This document shows, in pieces, positions 30,121 through 38,559 of a stretch of 62,994 nt of DNA. The first letter of the stretch is position 1, and each line of letters opens with the position of its first letter. A program made the translations under genes and the position numbers. The notes under the pieces are model-generated. The model was not told where the DNA came from and ran no database searches. It saw nothing but the letters and a program-made list of their open reading frames with translations. This DNA comes from Candidatus Reconcilbacillus cellulovorans (GTDB lineage: Bacteria; Bacillota; Bacilli; Paenibacillales; Reconciliibacillaceae): NCBI GenBank assembly GCA_002507565.1, contig MOXJ01000013.1, positions 1-62,994 of the forward strand, written 5' to 3'.

Positions 30121-31893
30121 ATGGAAGACTTACTCGAACGCCTGCGCAACTTTCCCGCTGTCGGTTTGCCGCAGACGGCGGACGGCGCGCTTCCGCATTC
30201 GGTCGAACAACCGCCGGCGCGTATCGCCTGGGAGGACTGGGCGGAAGCCGACGTCCGGTTTGTCGCGCGGCCGGAGCGGCTGGAACACGTCTGGAGGTCT
30301 GCCGTCTACCGGCTGATCCGCGAATGCGTCGTGCCGCTCGGCGGCCGGCCGGCGCTGATCGAGGGCGGCGTTTATCGCGGCTGCTGGCTGGAAAGCACAG
30401 GAACGATCAACGCCGAGGTGGCGTCGCGGTTTATGCCGCGCGTCGCGGAAAACACGTTCCGGCTGTTCGCTGATTTTCGCCGCGACGACGGCCTGTTGCC
30501 CTACAAGGTGACGGAAGACGGGCCGGTTTACCGGCAGGTGCAGATCGTGACGCCGCTTGCGCGGAGCGTCTACCGACACTGGCGGCTGCAAGGCGGACGC
30601 AGAGACTTCGCCGAACAGCCCGACCGAAGCCATCATTCAGACGATGGGCGCATCGGGCGCGGCGAGGGGGACGCTAGCGGGACGGACGATAAGGCGTTCT
30701 TACAAGACATGTACGAGGCGATCGTCCGCTTCGACGAATGGCTCACGACGCGGCGGAACACGCGCGGTACGGGATGCGTCGAGGCGTTCTGCTGTTTCGA
30801 CACCGGACACGACATGTCGCCGCGGTTCTGGCATATGCCGGATACGCCCCATCTCGGCGATGCGGCGCGCTTTGACCCGGACTCGCCGTTTTTGCCGTTT
30901 CTTGCGCCGGACATGACGGCGCATACGTTTTGCCAGCGACGGTATTTGGCGAAAATCGCCGAAGCGCTCGGGCTGGCGGGCGAGGCGAGCGCGTGGGACC
31001 AGGCAGCCGCGCGGACGCTGGAGGCGCTCTGGCGACATTGTTACGACGAATGCGACGGCTTTTTCTACGATCGCGACCGCCACGGCCGGTTCGTCCGCGT
31101 GCAGTCCGACGTTTTGCTGCGGGTGCTGGCGTGCGAGGTCGGCGACCGCGCGTTTTTCGACGCGTGTCTGTCGCGGTACTTGCTCAACACGCGCAAGTTT
31201 TTCGCCAAATATCCGCCGACGTCGCTGGCGATGGACGACCCGCGGTTCGACCGGTTCGCCGACCGCAACAGCTGGGGGGGGCCGACGAATTTTTTGAGCC
31301 TTCTGCGCGCGCCGGACGCGTTCGACTTGCACGGCCGTCACGTCGAGTGGACGTGGATCGCCCGACCGACGCTGGCAGCGGCGGTGCGGATGACGAGGTT
31401 TTCGCAATGTCTCGATCCGTGGACGGGCGAGGAAGGCTTTACCGAGTCGTACGCCCCGGCGATGCTGTGCGTGCTCGACACGGTGGAGCGGACGTGCGGG
31501 GTGATGCCGACGCCGGAAGGCAAGCTGTGGTGGACAGGTGTTCTGCCGAATTCGCTCGAACGCGGCGAGACGATCGCCGAAGCGACGGCATACGGCCGAA
31601 CAGTCGACGGTGCCAGGTTCGAACTTGTGGTCGGGCGAGACGTCTGTACGGCTTACCGCGACGGCGAGCGGCTGTTCGAGTTTTCGTACGGACTGCGCGT
31701 CGTCACGGACCGCTCCGGCGCCCCCGAAGCGATCGTCGGCATGGTTCCGCGCCGCATCGAAGGCATCGTGAGGCTATGGCCGCGGTCGCGGGAATACCGC
31801 GTGTCGGTCGGCGGCAACGAGGTGTGGCGGCTAGAAGGCGATCGGTTCGTTCGAGCGGAAGCTCCGGGCGTCGTCTGGCCGACTTTCGAGTGA
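30121..31893 (+). CDS. Six-hairpin glycosidase-like protein, family unassigned
   Basis: A 590-residue cytoplasmic protein without a signal peptide. Residues about 50-470 have the repeated helical-hairpin pattern of alpha/alpha-toroid (MGH1-like) glycosidases: FCCFDTGHDMSPRFWH, DGFFYDRDRHGRFVRVQSDVL, PRFDRFADRNSWGGPTNFLSLLRAP, EWTWIARPTLAAAVRM and EGFTESYAPAMLCVLDTVE. The last 100 residues look like a beta-sandwich (FELVVGRDVCTAYRDGERLFEFSYGLRVV). I cannot assign a GH family or catalytic residues. Its neighbours (CUT1 importer, GH43) suggest action on an imported plant oligosaccharide. The start ATG has GGAGGGTCGAGG upstream. Confidence 0.75.
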   Translation: MEDLLERLRNFPAVGLPQTADGALPHSVEQPPARIAWEDWAEADVRFVARPERLEHVWRSAVYRLIRECVVPLGGRPALIEGGVYRGCWLESTGTINAEVASRFMPRVAENTFRLFADFRRDDGLLPYKVTEDGPVYRQVQIVTPLARSVYRHWRLQGGRRDFAEQPDRSHHSDDGRIGRGEGDASGTDDKAFLQDMYEAIVRFDEWLTTRRNTRGTGCVEAFCCFDTGHDMSPRFWHMPDTPHLGDAARFDPDSPFLPFLAPDMTAHTFCQRRYLAKIAEALGLAGEASAWDQAAARTLEALWRHCYDECDGFFYDRDRHGRFVRVQSDVLLRVLACEVGDRAFFDACLSRYLLNTRKFFAKYPPTSLAMDDPRFDRFADRNSWGGPTNFLSLLRAPDAFDLHGRHVEWTWIARPTLAAAVRMTRFSQCLDPWTGEEGFTESYAPAMLCVLDTVERTCGVMPTPEGKLWWTGVLPNSLERGETIAEATAYGRTVDGARFELVVGRDVCTAYRDGERLFEFSYGLRVVTDRSGAPEAIVGMVPRRIEGIVRLWPRSREYRVSVGGNEVWRLEGDRFVRAEAPGVVWPTFE

Positions 31894-31921
31894 CCTTTAC
31901 AGATGAAGGGAGGAACCGGCC

Positions 31922-32833
31922 TTGGGCCTGATCCGGACGGAAGACCTGCAAATCCGCGATCCGTTCGTCGTGCCGGTGCCGGAGGAAAGAAAATATTACC
32001 TGTTCGGCAGCACGGACCGGAACATTTGGGAAACCGGTGTCGGCTTCGACGTGTACGTCGGCGACGATCTCGAGCGTTGGGAAGGGCCGTATCCGGCGTT
32101 CCGGCCGGAGCCCGGCTTTTATGCGGAGAAAAATTTCTGGGCGCCGGAAGTTTATCGCGTCGGGGATCTCTATTACATGTTCGCGACGTTTCGGCGCAAA
32201 TCAAACGGACTGCTCGGCACGGCGGTGCTCGTCGCCGATCGGCTGAGCGGGCCGTTTCGTCCCCACAGCGACGGGCCGGTGACGCCGGAAAGCTGGAGCT
32301 GTCTCGACGGGACGCTGTTTTTCGACCACGACGGCGCTCCGTGGATGGTGTTCTGCCACGAGTGGACGCAGGTCGGCGACGGCGAGATTTGCGCCATCCG
32401 GCTGTCGCCGGATTTCAAGCGGACCGTCGGCGAGCCGGTGACGCTGTTCCGCGCGTCGGAAGCGCCGTGGACGACGCCTTATGTCTGGGCGAAAGACCCG
32501 TCGCGGACGATTTACGTGACCGACGGCCCATTTCTGATTCGCCTGTCCGACGGCGGGCTCGTCATGCTCTGGTCCAGCTTCGTCCGCAACGTGTACGCGC
32601 TCGGCGTCGCGCGGTCCGCGTCCGGCAAGCTGGAAGGCCCGTGGATGCACGATCCGGAGCCGCTGTTTCGCGACGACGGCGGCCACGGGATGGTGTTCCG
32701 CGCGTTCGACGGCGGGCTGCGCCTTGCGCTGCATGCGCCGAACCGGACGCCGAACGAGCGGGCGCGTTTTTTGCCCGTGCGCGAAGCCGGCGGGACGTTG
32801 GTCGTCGTTACGGGCGGGCAGTCGAACGGATAG
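31922..32833 (+). CDS. GH43-family glycosidase
   Basis: A 303-residue five-bladed beta-propeller hydrolase, most likely an alpha-arabinofuranosidase or beta-xylosidase-type enzyme. The three GH43 acidic residues are visible: the Asp of IRDPFVV near the N-terminus, the Asp of WSCLDGTLFFD and the Glu of MVFCHEWTQ. NFWAPEVYRVGDLYYMFATF is also typical. There is no signal peptide, so it acts on imported oligosaccharides. The start is TTG at 31922, with AGGGAGG eight bases upstream. It is the last gene of the locus, and its 3' end overlaps a small convergent ORF by 26 bases. Confidence 0.88.
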   Translation: MGLIRTEDLQIRDPFVVPVPEERKYYLFGSTDRNIWETGVGFDVYVGDDLERWEGPYPAFRPEPGFYAEKNFWAPEVYRVGDLYYMFATFRRKSNGLLGTAVLVADRLSGPFRPHSDGPVTPESWSCLDGTLFFDHDGAPWMVFCHEWTQVGDGEICAIRLSPDFKRTVGEPVTLFRASEAPWTTPYVWAKDPSRTIYVTDGPFLIRLSDGGLVMLWSSFVRNVYALGVARSASGKLEGPWMHDPEPLFRDDGGHGMVFRAFDGGLRLALHAPNRTPNERARFLPVREAGGTLVVVTGGQSNG

Positions 32834-32999
32834 CCTCGCGCACCGCCTCATAAAACTCACGCCACGCCGGCGACATGGCGTCCCCGCCGGTCGGGCCGGC
32901 CGCTCCGTCCGCCGGCCGTTCACCCCATTTGTCCCGGCTATACGCCCGGTCGGGTTCTCCCGCCGGCGGGACCACGCGATCGCCCTTGTCCTCGTTCAT
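32808..32999 (-). CDS. Small hypothetical ORF, 63 aa
   Basis: A short acidic, Gly/Pro-rich protein starting MNEDKGDRVV, followed by a helical tail (SPAWREFYEAVREAIRS). GGGAGG lies about 10 bases before the ATG. It follows ywqA by 70 bases on the same strand and overlaps the 3' end of the GH43 gene by 26 bases, which lowers confidence. No family is recognised. Confidence 0.4.
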   Translation of the reverse strand: MNEDKGDRVVPPAGEPDRAYSRDKWGERPADGAAGPTGGDAMSPAWREFYEAVREAIRSTARP

Positions 33000-33069
33000 A
33001 CGCTCCCAACCTCCCTGCCAGCCGTCCGCGCAACGCAAACGCGCGCTGCGACGCGGCGCCTTTTTTCGC

Positions 33070-36000
33070 CTACCCCTCGTCCGCCCAGCGCCGGCGAAGC
33101 GCAAACAGCTCGCGCAGCTCGGCGACGGACAGCTCGGTCACCCACTGTTCGCCGCCGCCGACGACGCTCCGGACAAGGTCGGTCTTGCGCTCCATCATCT
33201 CGTCGATCCGCTCCTCAATCGTGCCGAGCGCGATCAGCCGATGCACCTGCACGTCTTTCGTCTGCCCGATCCGGTACGCGCGGTCGCTCGCCTGCTCTTC
33301 CACAGCGGGGTTCCACCAACGGTCATAATGAAACACCTGGCTGGCCGCCGTCAAATTGAGCCCGGTGCCGCCGGCGCGCAGCGACAACACGAACACGCCC
33401 GGCGAGCCGCGTTCGCTCGACTGGAACGCAGCGACCAGCCGATCGCGCTCGGCTTTCGGCACGCCGCCGTGCAAAAACGGCACCTCTTCCCCGATCAGGT
33501 GCGGCAATACCGCCTGCAACAACCGGCCCATATCGACGTATTGGGTAAAAATGAGGCATTTGTCGCCCTCGGCGCGCGCTTCGCGGACGAGCTCGGCCAA
33601 GCGGACGAGCTTGTTCGACCGCTCGGCGAACGCCTCGGCCTCGGCCCGATCGCGAAACGCCCCGGCGCGCGCAGTCTCCGTAGCTTCCGCCGCCTGCGCT
33701 TCCCATCCGCGTACGGTCGCCGGGTGGTTGCACACCTGTTTCAGCCGCGTCAGCGCCGCCAAAATGGCGCCGCGTCGCGCCATGCCGGTCGCCTGTTCCG
33801 CCGCTTCGAGCATGTCGCGCACGATCGCCTCGTACAGGACGGCCTGTTCCGCCGTCAGCGCGACGTACGTTTTCGTCTCGAACTTGTCCGGCAGCGACAG
33901 GCGGATCGCTGGATCCTTTTTAGTGCGGCGAAGCAGAAACGGGCGGACGAGTTTCTGCAGACGCTCCAGCGCCTCGCGCGCGGCCTCCGCTTCTTCCGAA
34001 GACGCCGGCTCCGCCGCCGACTGGGCCGCACGGCCGAACGTTCGCTCGAATTCGCGCAGGCTGCCGAGATAACCAGGGTTCAGGAAATCGAATAGCGCCC
34101 ACAGCTCGGCAGGACGATTTTCCATCGGTGTGCCGGTCAGCGCGACGCGGTGACGCGCCTGCAGGCTGCGCGCCGCCTCCGATTGTTTCGTATAAGCGTT
34201 CTTGATATTCTGCGCCTCGTCGAGACAGACGGAATCCCAGTCGACCGACGCCAGTTCGTCGCGGTCGAGGTGGACGAGCGCGTACGTCGTCAGCACGACG
34301 TCGGCATTCGCCGCCGCCGCCGCGAACGTCTCGCCCTTCGGCCGGCGCGGGCCGTGGTGGACGTGAACGCGCAGCGTCGGAGCGAAGCGTTCGAGTTCTT
34401 TTTGCCAGTTGCCGACGACCGACGTCGGACAGACGAGAAGCGACGGACCGGCGTCCGGCTCGTTTTCCCGCACGTGCAGCAGATAGGCGATCCATTGGAC
34501 GGTCTTGCCGAGCCCCATATCGTCGGCCAAACAGCCGCCCAGCCCGAACCGGCGCAAAAACAGAAGCCACGACACGCCGTCCAGTTGGTAATCGCGCAGT
34601 TCGCCGCAAAATCCCGCCGGTTTGCCGACGCGCGGCACCGACTGCGCCGCTTCGAGTCCGGCGACCATGCCGGCGAGCATGTCGTCGAGCTCGATTTCGA
34701 GCCGGAGTTTCCGCAGCAAGTCGGCTTCCGACCCGACGACCGCGGACGCAGCCGTATCGACCGGCGCGGTCGAATCGCCCGCTCCCCCTGCCGCCGCGAC
34801 GGCGATCTCTTCGCCGCCGCCGAAATACAGCGCGAACGCCTCGCGCAACGTCATCCCGCGCTGTTTGGCGAACCGGCGCATCTGCTGGACGATCGCCGAT
34901 ACCGTCGCCGGGTCGAGCGCAACCCAGCGGCCGCCGTGGCGGATTAGCCGCCGGTTTTCCTCGACGAGCCGCAAAAACTCCGCCTCGCTCCATTCGACGT
35001 CGCCGACGGCGAGCTTCCAGTCGAACGCCAGCACGCGATCCATGGTAAAATAGCGAAGCCCGCTTCCCGGCGCCGATCGGACCTGCGCGCGCAGCCTGAG
35101 TTGCGCTTTTCGCGCCTCTTCCCACCACAGCGGCAACAGTACCGTATAGCCGTATTGCGCCAGCTTCAGGCTGTCTTCCGTGAGGAACGCCCACGCCTCC
35201 GCCTCGTCCAGCACGACCGGCCAGCCCTCCGCGGCGTCCGTACGTCCGCGCGCCGCCAGATATTCGGCGCATCCCCGGGCAAACGGTTCCGCCTTGGCCT
35301 TCGCCAGTCGACGCCAATCCGGCGGCCATCCCCATTCCGGAGGCGGATCGAACCGTCCCGGCGACAGCCCGGCACCTTCCAGCGCCGCGACGCGCGACGG
35401 ATCCGATTTGTCCTGCAGCACGATCCGGAGCGTCCAGCCGTCATCCGGCGCCTCCGGCTCGACGAGCTGAAGCGCCGGGCGAAACGGTGCCTCATCCTTG
35501 CGCCAGCCGATCGCCGCCAGCCATTCGTCCTCGTAAAAACGCGGTGAGGCGGCATCCGCAGCTTCCGCGCCGTCCGAAGCCGAGGCCCGCTCCCCGGCAC
35601 CGTCCGCCGTCCGCACGTCCGCGCCGTCGGCCGCGACGGGCGATCCGGGCGGCGATCCGGCCCCGGCCGCCGTTTTACCGTCGGGCTCACCCAATCTCGC
35701 CAGAAGCGGAGCCTCCTCGCACAGACGCCGCCACGCCCCGCCGACCCGCGCGTCGGTTTCGATCAGCTCCCAGACCGCTTCCGAAAACCATTCATCCCAC
35801 AGTCGCACCTCTTGCGCCGGCCGCGAAACCGCCAGGCGCTCGAACGCTTCCGCTACCGTTCCCGTCGGACGCATCGCCCACCGGACCGGCCGGCGTCCGG
35901 AAGCGTCCGGCATCGGCATAAACATGCCGGCGGCGAGCACCTCCGCCATCAGCCGGGCGGCGGCGCGGAACGGCTCCGTTTTCTCGTCGAACCGGAAGGC

Positions 36001-36243
36001 GATGTGCGCGAGCGAATACGAACCGGCCAAAAAGTCGAGCGCCTGAAGCGGCGTCAGCAACAGCCCGGCGTCGCCTTCCTCCACCGCCGCGCCGTAAAAC
36101 GATCGCGCATGCCAGCCGAACGCCGCCGTTTTCAGCCGAAACCGGTCGAGCCGCTTGCCGTCCGGAGTCTCGCCGACCAGGCGCCATTTGCCGCCGTCGG
36201 TCGGGACACAGCTGACCGCGACCCCCTCCGCCAACAGGTTCAT
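33070..36243 (-). CDS. ywqA: SNF2-family helicase (YwqA-like)
   Basis: A 1057-residue Swi2/Snf2-type DNA translocase. The first 550 residues are the bacterial SNF2-associated region. The motor follows: LADDMGLGKTVQWIAYLL (motif I), LLVCPTSVVGNWQKEL, CLDEAQNIKN (motif II), ALTGTPMENRPAELWALFDFLNPGYLG, and the C-terminal helicase lobe with KCLIFTQYVDMGRLLQ, LSLRAGGTGLNLTAASQVFHYDRWWNPAVE and QASDRAYRIGQ. The ATG at 36243 overlaps the ywqB stop by four bases. As in Bacillus (ywqB-ywqA), it pairs with a SWIM protein. Its role in DNA metabolism is not well known. Confidence 0.92.
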   Translation of the reverse strand: MNLLAEGVAVSCVPTDGGKWRLVGETPDGKRLDRFRLKTAAFGWHARSFYGAAVEEGDAGLLLTPLQALDFLAGSYSLAHIAFRFDEKTEPFRAAARLMAEVLAAGMFMPMPDASGRRPVRWAMRPTGTVAEAFERLAVSRPAQEVRLWDEWFSEAVWELIETDARVGGAWRRLCEEAPLLARLGEPDGKTAAGAGSPPGSPVAADGADVRTADGAGERASASDGAEAADAASPRFYEDEWLAAIGWRKDEAPFRPALQLVEPEAPDDGWTLRIVLQDKSDPSRVAALEGAGLSPGRFDPPPEWGWPPDWRRLAKAKAEPFARGCAEYLAARGRTDAAEGWPVVLDEAEAWAFLTEDSLKLAQYGYTVLLPLWWEEARKAQLRLRAQVRSAPGSGLRYFTMDRVLAFDWKLAVGDVEWSEAEFLRLVEENRRLIRHGGRWVALDPATVSAIVQQMRRFAKQRGMTLREAFALYFGGGEEIAVAAAGGAGDSTAPVDTAASAVVGSEADLLRKLRLEIELDDMLAGMVAGLEAAQSVPRVGKPAGFCGELRDYQLDGVSWLLFLRRFGLGGCLADDMGLGKTVQWIAYLLHVRENEPDAGPSLLVCPTSVVGNWQKELERFAPTLRVHVHHGPRRPKGETFAAAAANADVVLTTYALVHLDRDELASVDWDSVCLDEAQNIKNAYTKQSEAARSLQARHRVALTGTPMENRPAELWALFDFLNPGYLGSLREFERTFGRAAQSAAEPASSEEAEAAREALERLQKLVRPFLLRRTKKDPAIRLSLPDKFETKTYVALTAEQAVLYEAIVRDMLEAAEQATGMARRGAILAALTRLKQVCNHPATVRGWEAQAAEATETARAGAFRDRAEAEAFAERSNKLVRLAELVREARAEGDKCLIFTQYVDMGRLLQAVLPHLIGEEVPFLHGGVPKAERDRLVAAFQSSERGSPGVFVLSLRAGGTGLNLTAASQVFHYDRWWNPAVEEQASDRAYRIGQTKDVQVHRLIALGTIEERIDEMMERKTDLVRSVVGGGEQWVTELSVAELRELFALRRRWADEG

Positions 36244-37823
36244 GGAACGATCTTCCCTCTTTTCAGTTCCTCCTGAAACGCACGGAGCCGACCGTACCTG
36301 TCCGCCAGCCAGCCGCAAAAACGCCGCCATTCCTCGTCGCGGCCCAGCTTATGATAAAGCCGTCCAAGCCGTTTCAGCGCGCGCACCGCCTCGCGATAGG
36401 CCGTCCGGTTGCGCTGGCCGATCCAGTATTCGACCGTCTGATGAAAAAGCGGCAACAGCGCTTCCGGATCCTTTTTCTCGATGACGGACAGCCGGGAAGA
36501 ATCGTGTAGATTGAAAACAAATCCCGCCGCCATCAGCAGGTCGGCCCATTCGCGATAGCGTCCCGCCGCCGACAGCGCCTCCGCGTAGTGCGGAAGACTG
36601 CGCGGCAAGAAGGAACGAAGCACTTGCAAAAACCGCTCCGTCCCAGCCGCGTCGCCGTCTTCGCCACACAGCCGTCTCCATGCGGCAAGATAGTCTCGCC
36701 AGTCCCCTTCGTCCATGGCCTCAATCGATTCGGCCAGCCGCTCCAGCCAGAACGCCGCCCGCTCCGGCTCTCGCCGGGCGACGAGTGTCTCCGCAATCAG
36801 CACGCCTGGCCCCACGGTACCGTGTATCGCGTACGGCCGCACTTTTTCCCAGGCTTCATCGTCGCGGCCGTCCATCACGAGAAAAAGCGCCTGGACCCAC
36901 GCGGAATGCCGCGTCCGCGCGTAAACGTCCGGATCGGCCGTCCAGCCGCCGGCTCCCTCGCCGTCGACTTTCCGCCACAACCACGCAAGCAGCGAAAACC
37001 ATCCGGGATGAAACGCCACACGCTGACCCGGCCGTGGCGTCCCCGCCTTTTCGGCCAGATGAACGGCAGCCTCGCGGCAAAACGATGCGAACGGTTCCTC
37101 CTTCGCCGGCAGCGACCGCACGCGGTCCACCAGCCGTTTTTCAGATAGACTTTCCCACTCGCGCCGGATGAAAGCCCAACTGCCGAGCCAGCTGTCGGAA
37201 AGGAGGCTCTCCACGTTTTCCATCGCCCAGACGACGGTCCAGAAACCGAACCAGGACCGCCACGGCTCGTCCCATGCGTCGGACGCCTTGTCAAGCGAGG
37301 CGAACGTCTCGCGGATCGCCATGACACCGCTGTCCAGCCGCCTGCGGCATTCCCGGAACGTTCGGTCGTAAAACGCTCGCCACGCCGCAAGCCCGGCATC
37401 CTGCGCGCATCCCGCGACATGATCCGCAGCGGCCGTCCATGCGGGAACGCGGTAATCGTTTTTCGGCCGCAAAGCGGCAAGCCGCGCAACCGTTTCCTGA
37501 AAAATTCCCCATTCCTCCGGGCGATCAGCGCCGAACTCGCGCAGCACGCGGAAGGCGACGGCCGCCAGATGTTTGCAAAACCCGCTTCCGTAAGGGCACG
37601 TGCAGGTGCTGATGCCGAAAAAATCGAGATCGAGGGCGACACGGTAGACGGATGTTCCCTCGACATGCGCCGAGACGACGCCGCCGTCGACCGACAGATC
37701 GAGAATGCGCCCCGTGAGCTCGTAAACAAGACCGCGCTCCAGAATGTGCGGCTCGAACTGTTCAAGTACGGCTTGGCGCAAGGCCTGGAGACGGTCGGAA
37801 GAAATGACGGCGGCAGACGGCAT
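36240..37823 (-). CDS. ywqB: SWIM zinc-finger protein (YwqB-like)
   Basis: A 527-residue protein with an N-terminal SWIM zinc finger, CTCPYGSGFCKHLAAVAF (CxCx6CxH) near residue 75. A long helical, tetratricopeptide-like region rich in Trp and Ala follows. SWIM domains bind DNA or proteins, and this one probably partners the SNF2 translocase whose start codon overlaps its stop. I chose the ATG at 37823 with GGGAGG about 13 bases upstream; another ATG seven codons earlier is possible. It diverges from the small ORF and csx20. Confidence 0.88.
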   Translation of the reverse strand: MPSAAVISSDRLQALRQAVLEQFEPHILERGLVYELTGRILDLSVDGGVVSAHVEGTSVYRVALDLDFFGISTCTCPYGSGFCKHLAAVAFRVLREFGADRPEEWGIFQETVARLAALRPKNDYRVPAWTAAADHVAGCAQDAGLAAWRAFYDRTFRECRRRLDSGVMAIRETFASLDKASDAWDEPWRSWFGFWTVVWAMENVESLLSDSWLGSWAFIRREWESLSEKRLVDRVRSLPAKEEPFASFCREAAVHLAEKAGTPRPGQRVAFHPGWFSLLAWLWRKVDGEGAGGWTADPDVYARTRHSAWVQALFLVMDGRDDEAWEKVRPYAIHGTVGPGVLIAETLVARREPERAAFWLERLAESIEAMDEGDWRDYLAAWRRLCGEDGDAAGTERFLQVLRSFLPRSLPHYAEALSAAGRYREWADLLMAAGFVFNLHDSSRLSVIEKKDPEALLPLFHQTVEYWIGQRNRTAYREAVRALKRLGRLYHKLGRDEEWRRFCGWLADRYGRLRAFQEELKRGKIVP

Positions 37824-37965
37824 GATCGGGAAAACGCCTCCCATCCGGGCATCCGAGAGGATGATCGGTGATGTTTCGAAGTTCCTTCTGACCATTATAC
37901 CATCGGGTTAGGAAAGGGGCCAGCACGACAAATTTTTAAAGCGGCGGAAGGATTTCTGGAGAGCG

Positions 37966-38076
37966 ATGTCGAATTGGGAAGAATCGTTACGCGAACCTTT
38001 TGAAACAGGCGCCGAGTCGGAAGCAGAAGCCGTCGGCGCAAAACGGTCGTCCGGATACGGCATTTTTACAAATTAA
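37966..38076 (+). CDS. Small ORF upstream of csx20, 36 aa
   Basis: A short open frame starting MSNWEESLREPFETG and ending SSGYGIFTN. GGAG lies a few bases before the ATG (GGAGAGCGATG). The stop codon TAA is immediately followed by the GGAGGAG binding site of csx20, so the two would be translated from one message. It is acidic and probably soluble. No homologue is recognised; a leader peptide or small partner of csx20 are both possible. Confidence 0.45.
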   Translation: MSNWEESLREPFETGAESEAEAVGAKRSSGYGIFTN

Positions 38077-38091
38077 GGAGGAGCGGCATGC

Positions 38092-38487
38092 ATGAAAAGT
38101 GTTGCAATCCTACTTTCCCACCAACCGACGACTGAACAGCTTGCCCAGCTGGAAAACGAATGGGGCGTCGGCCGCATCGTCCCGCTGCCCGACGAATTCC
38201 GCACGCTCTGGACGTCCGTGCCGCCGGACGGACCGTTCCCGAAAGAGGCTTTCGCCCCCTTATTGGCGTGGTTGGAACAATCGACGGCCGAAGGCGACCT
38301 CGTCTGGGTGCAGGGCGAATTCGGTGCGACGTTTCTCGTCTCGAGCTGGTGTTTCGCCCATCGCCGCATTCCCGTTTACGCAACGACGAGACGCGAAAGC
38401 GAAGACCACGCTCAGCCCGACGGCTCCGTCGTCCGGCGCCAAGTGTTCCGGCATGTCCGGTTTCGGGAGTACCCGATATTTCCATAA
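38092..38487 (+). CDS. csx20: Csx20-like type III CRISPR ancillary protein
   Basis: A 131-residue protein matching the Csx20 pattern as I know it: SVAILLSHQPTTEQLAQLEN at the start, RIVPLPDEFRTLWTSVPPDG, LLAWLEQSTAEGDLVWVQGEFGATFLVSSWCF, IPVYATTRRE, and FRHVRFREYPIF at the end. Csx20 proteins accompany type III systems and are thought to bind or degrade cyclic oligoadenylate, damping the Cas10 signal. The ATG at 38092 has GGAGGAG eight bases upstream. It converges with csx1, the effector it would regulate, rather than being in the cmr operon. Confidence 0.82.
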   Translation: MKSVAILLSHQPTTEQLAQLENEWGVGRIVPLPDEFRTLWTSVPPDGPFPKEAFAPLLAWLEQSTAEGDLVWVQGEFGATFLVSSWCFAHRRIPVYATTRRESEDHAQPDGSVVRRQVFRHVRFREYPIFP

Positions 38488-38516
38488 ATTTTGGTTATCC
38501 CAAAAAATACGGCCGT

Positions 38517-38544
38517 CTTCTCCGAATGAGCCGAGCCGGAGAAG
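38517..38544. terminator. Inverted repeat between csx20 and csx1
   Basis: CTTCTCCG (38517-38524) pairs perfectly with CGGAGAAG (38537-38544). It lies between the two convergent stop codons. On the minus strand, TTTTTT follows after about ten bases; on the plus strand the T run is poor. A weak bidirectional terminator is likely. Confidence 0.4.
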
Positions 38545-38559
38545 AACAGCCGATTAATT

